DNA from: Clostridiaceae bacterium
GTDB taxonomy: Bacteria > Bacillota > Clostridia > Saccharofermentanales > UBA5734
Length of the DNA: 6,401 bases
Direction: 5' to 3'
Assembly: GCA_012522285.1 (NCBI GenBank)
Contig: JAAYKS010000146.1
Location: 1-6,401 of the forward strand
How positions within the stretch are numbered: the stretch's first letter is position 1; each line of letters starts with the position of its first letter. This document shows, in pieces, positions 5,397 through 6,401 of this stretch. The notes under the pieces were generated by a model. That model made no database searches. It was not told the DNA's origin and saw only the letters and a program-made list of their open reading frames with translations. Made by a program: the position numbers and the translations under genes.

Positions 5397-5984
5397 TTAG
5401 AGAACGCCTTTGGTGGAAGGTACGCCCGGATTGCGGGGATCGGGTTCCACGGCTTCACGCAACGCGCGGGCAAACGCCTTGAACAACGCTTCAATCGCAT
5501 GGTGGTCGTTTCCGGCGTTCACACAGGACAGATGAAGCGTGATGCCGGCCTGCGTCGTCAGCGCCCGGAAAAACTCTTCGGCCAAACCGGTGTCGAACGC
5601 GCCGACCCGTCCGTAGGCAAAGGTCGCGTCAAACCGCAGGTAGGGCCGTCCGGACAGGTCGATCGCGGCCGTCGCAAGCGCCTCGTCCATCGGGATGGAC
5701 GCATAGCCGTACCGGAGGATCCCGGCCTTGTCGCCGAGCGCCTGCCCGACCAGCTTACCCAGTACGATGCCTGTATCTTCCACGGTGTGGTGCGCATCGA
5801 CCTCCAGGTCGCCTTCCGCTTCCACTGTCAGGTCAATCAAGGCATGCCGCGCGAGCAGCACAAGCATGTGGTCGAAAAAGCCGATGCCGGTCCGGACGTC
5901 GCTGTTCCCCTCGCCGTCGAGTTCGACTGACGCCCGGATGCGTGTCTCCCGGGTCACGCGTTCCCATTGGGCCATTCGTGCCAT
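5397..5984 (-). CDS. hisB: Imidazoleglycerol-phosphate dehydratase
   Basis: HisB dehydrates imidazole glycerol phosphate to imidazole acetol phosphate using Mn(II). The 195-residue protein is the monofunctional form, without the N-terminal histidinol-phosphatase domain found in enteric bacteria. It carries GFFDHML (35-41), the two metal-binding copies HHTVED (65-70) and HHAIEA (161-166), MDEALA (99-104), DLSGRPY (109-115) and the typical C-terminus GVPSTKGVL. The ATG at 5984 is preceded by GGGAGG with a 6-base spacer and lies inside the end of hisC (31-base overlap). A second in-frame ATG three codons later is less well placed. purC starts 33 bases downstream. Confidence 0.98.
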   Translation of the reverse strand: MARMAQWERVTRETRIRASVELDGEGNSDVRTGIGFFDHMLVLLARHALIDLTVEAEGDLEVDAHHTVEDTGIVLGKLVGQALGDKAGILRYGYASIPMDEALATAAIDLSGRPYLRFDATFAYGRVGAFDTGLAEEFFRALTTQAGITLHLSCVNAGNDHHAIEALFKAFARALREAVEPDPRNPGVPSTKGVL

Positions 5985-6401
5985 ACCGTTCCTCCCTTTC
6001 CCTCAAAACGCCCCGGACGGCCGACGGCGGGAACGGTGCGTTCCAGCGCGGCACAGAGGGCGTCCATTTCTGCCGGTGTCCCGATCGAGATACGCAGATA
6101 TTCGTCGATGCGGGGCCGTTCGAAGTACCTTACCAGTATACCTTCATCCCGGAGCGCGTTGTAGAGGACGCGAGCCGGCACCCCGGGCAGTCCTGCGAAG
6201 AGAAAATTGGTGGCAGAAGGGATCACATCGAGTCCCAGCGCGCGCAGCCTGCTTTCGGTTTGTCCGCGGGTTGCGATGATCCGCGCACGGTTCTGTTCAA
6301 ACCAGGCACCATCCGACAGAGCGGCGATCCCCACTAGCTCTGCGACCCGGTCGACCGGATAGGAATTAAAGGAATCCCGCACCCGCTCCAGCCCTTCGAT
6401 C
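5954..6401 (-). CDS. hisC: Histidinol-phosphate aminotransferase, C-terminal part (5' end outside window)
   Basis: HisC is a PLP-dependent enzyme that transaminates imidazole acetol phosphate to histidinol phosphate with glutamate. The frame is open to the right edge, and 148 residues are visible of the usual 350-365. The visible part begins with VRDSFNSYPVDRVA, a HisC-type segment. It continues through ATNFLFAGLPG and DEGILVRYF to YLRISIGTPAEMD, whose arginine is the conserved substrate-carboxylate binder of fold type I aminotransferases. The PLP-binding lysine lies upstream of the window. The GTG at 6382 is not the true start, since homologous sequence continues before it. About 20 residues follow the usual end of the domain. 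That tail (ending HEWPNGNA) partly overlaps the hisB ribosome binding site and start. Confidence 0.95.
   Translation of the reverse strand, partial: IEGLERVRDSFNSYPVDRVAELVGIAALSDGAWFEQNRARIIATRGQTESRLRALGLDVIPSATNFLFAGLPGVPARVLYNALRDEGILVRYFERPRIDEYLRISIGTPAEMDALCAALERTVPAVGRPGRFEGKGGTVWHEWPNGNA

Noticed and set aside
5154..5930. A 258-codon plus-strand open frame opposite hisB and purC
   Set aside because: It is an antisense shadow across two well-supported genes and their junction. It has no ribosome binding site of note and no recognisable domain; such frames are common in GC-rich DNA.

Overview
The window carries the downstream part of a histidine biosynthesis operon on the minus strand, followed by a single tRNA-Gln gene and a MATE-family efflux transporter, all reading right to left. 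In transcription order the genes are hisC (5' part beyond the right edge), hisB, purC, hisH, hisA, hisF, hisI, hisE, tRNA-Gln(CUG) and the MATE gene (3' end beyond the left edge). No convincing gene lies on the plus strand.

The DNA is clearly GC-rich, yet most genes have strong AGGAGG-like ribosome binding sites and the tRNA has a sigma-70/sigma-A type promoter. HisE closely resembles clostridial HisE as I remember that family, and HisB is the monofunctional 195-residue form. I therefore lean towards a high-GC member of the Firmicutes/Clostridia. This is inference and weakly held, because the 296-residue type of PurC also occurs in other phyla.

Right part (about 1637-6401): eight tightly packed genes. 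Four-base ATGA overlaps join purC/hisH, hisH/hisA and hisF/hisI. Two 31-base overlaps join hisC/hisB and hisA/hisF. Only hisB/purC (33 bases) and hisI/hisE (53 bases) have gaps. Together the his products cover phosphoribosyl-ATP hydrolysis (HisE), ring opening (HisI), isomerisation (HisA), imidazole ring formation with release of AICAR (HisH-HisF), dehydration (HisB) and transamination (HisC). HisG, HisD and histidinol-phosphatase are not in the window. The unusual member is purC, a purine gene whose product makes SAICAR, the precursor of AICAR. AICAR is also the by-product of HisH-HisF, so the operon physically joins two routes that meet at that metabolite.

Middle part (1195-1636): a GC-rich hairpin likely ends the his operon. 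Then come a promoter with a perfect TATAAT box, tRNA-Gln with encoded CCA, a strong 13-bp-stem terminator, and a roughly 190-base leader holding a perfect 10-bp inverted repeat ahead of the transporter.

Left part (1-1194): a MATE transporter with a GTG start, 398 residues visible, cut by the window edge. I see no mobile element, CRISPR array or clearly new system. The most noteworthy points are purC inside the his operon and the inverted repeat in the transporter leader.
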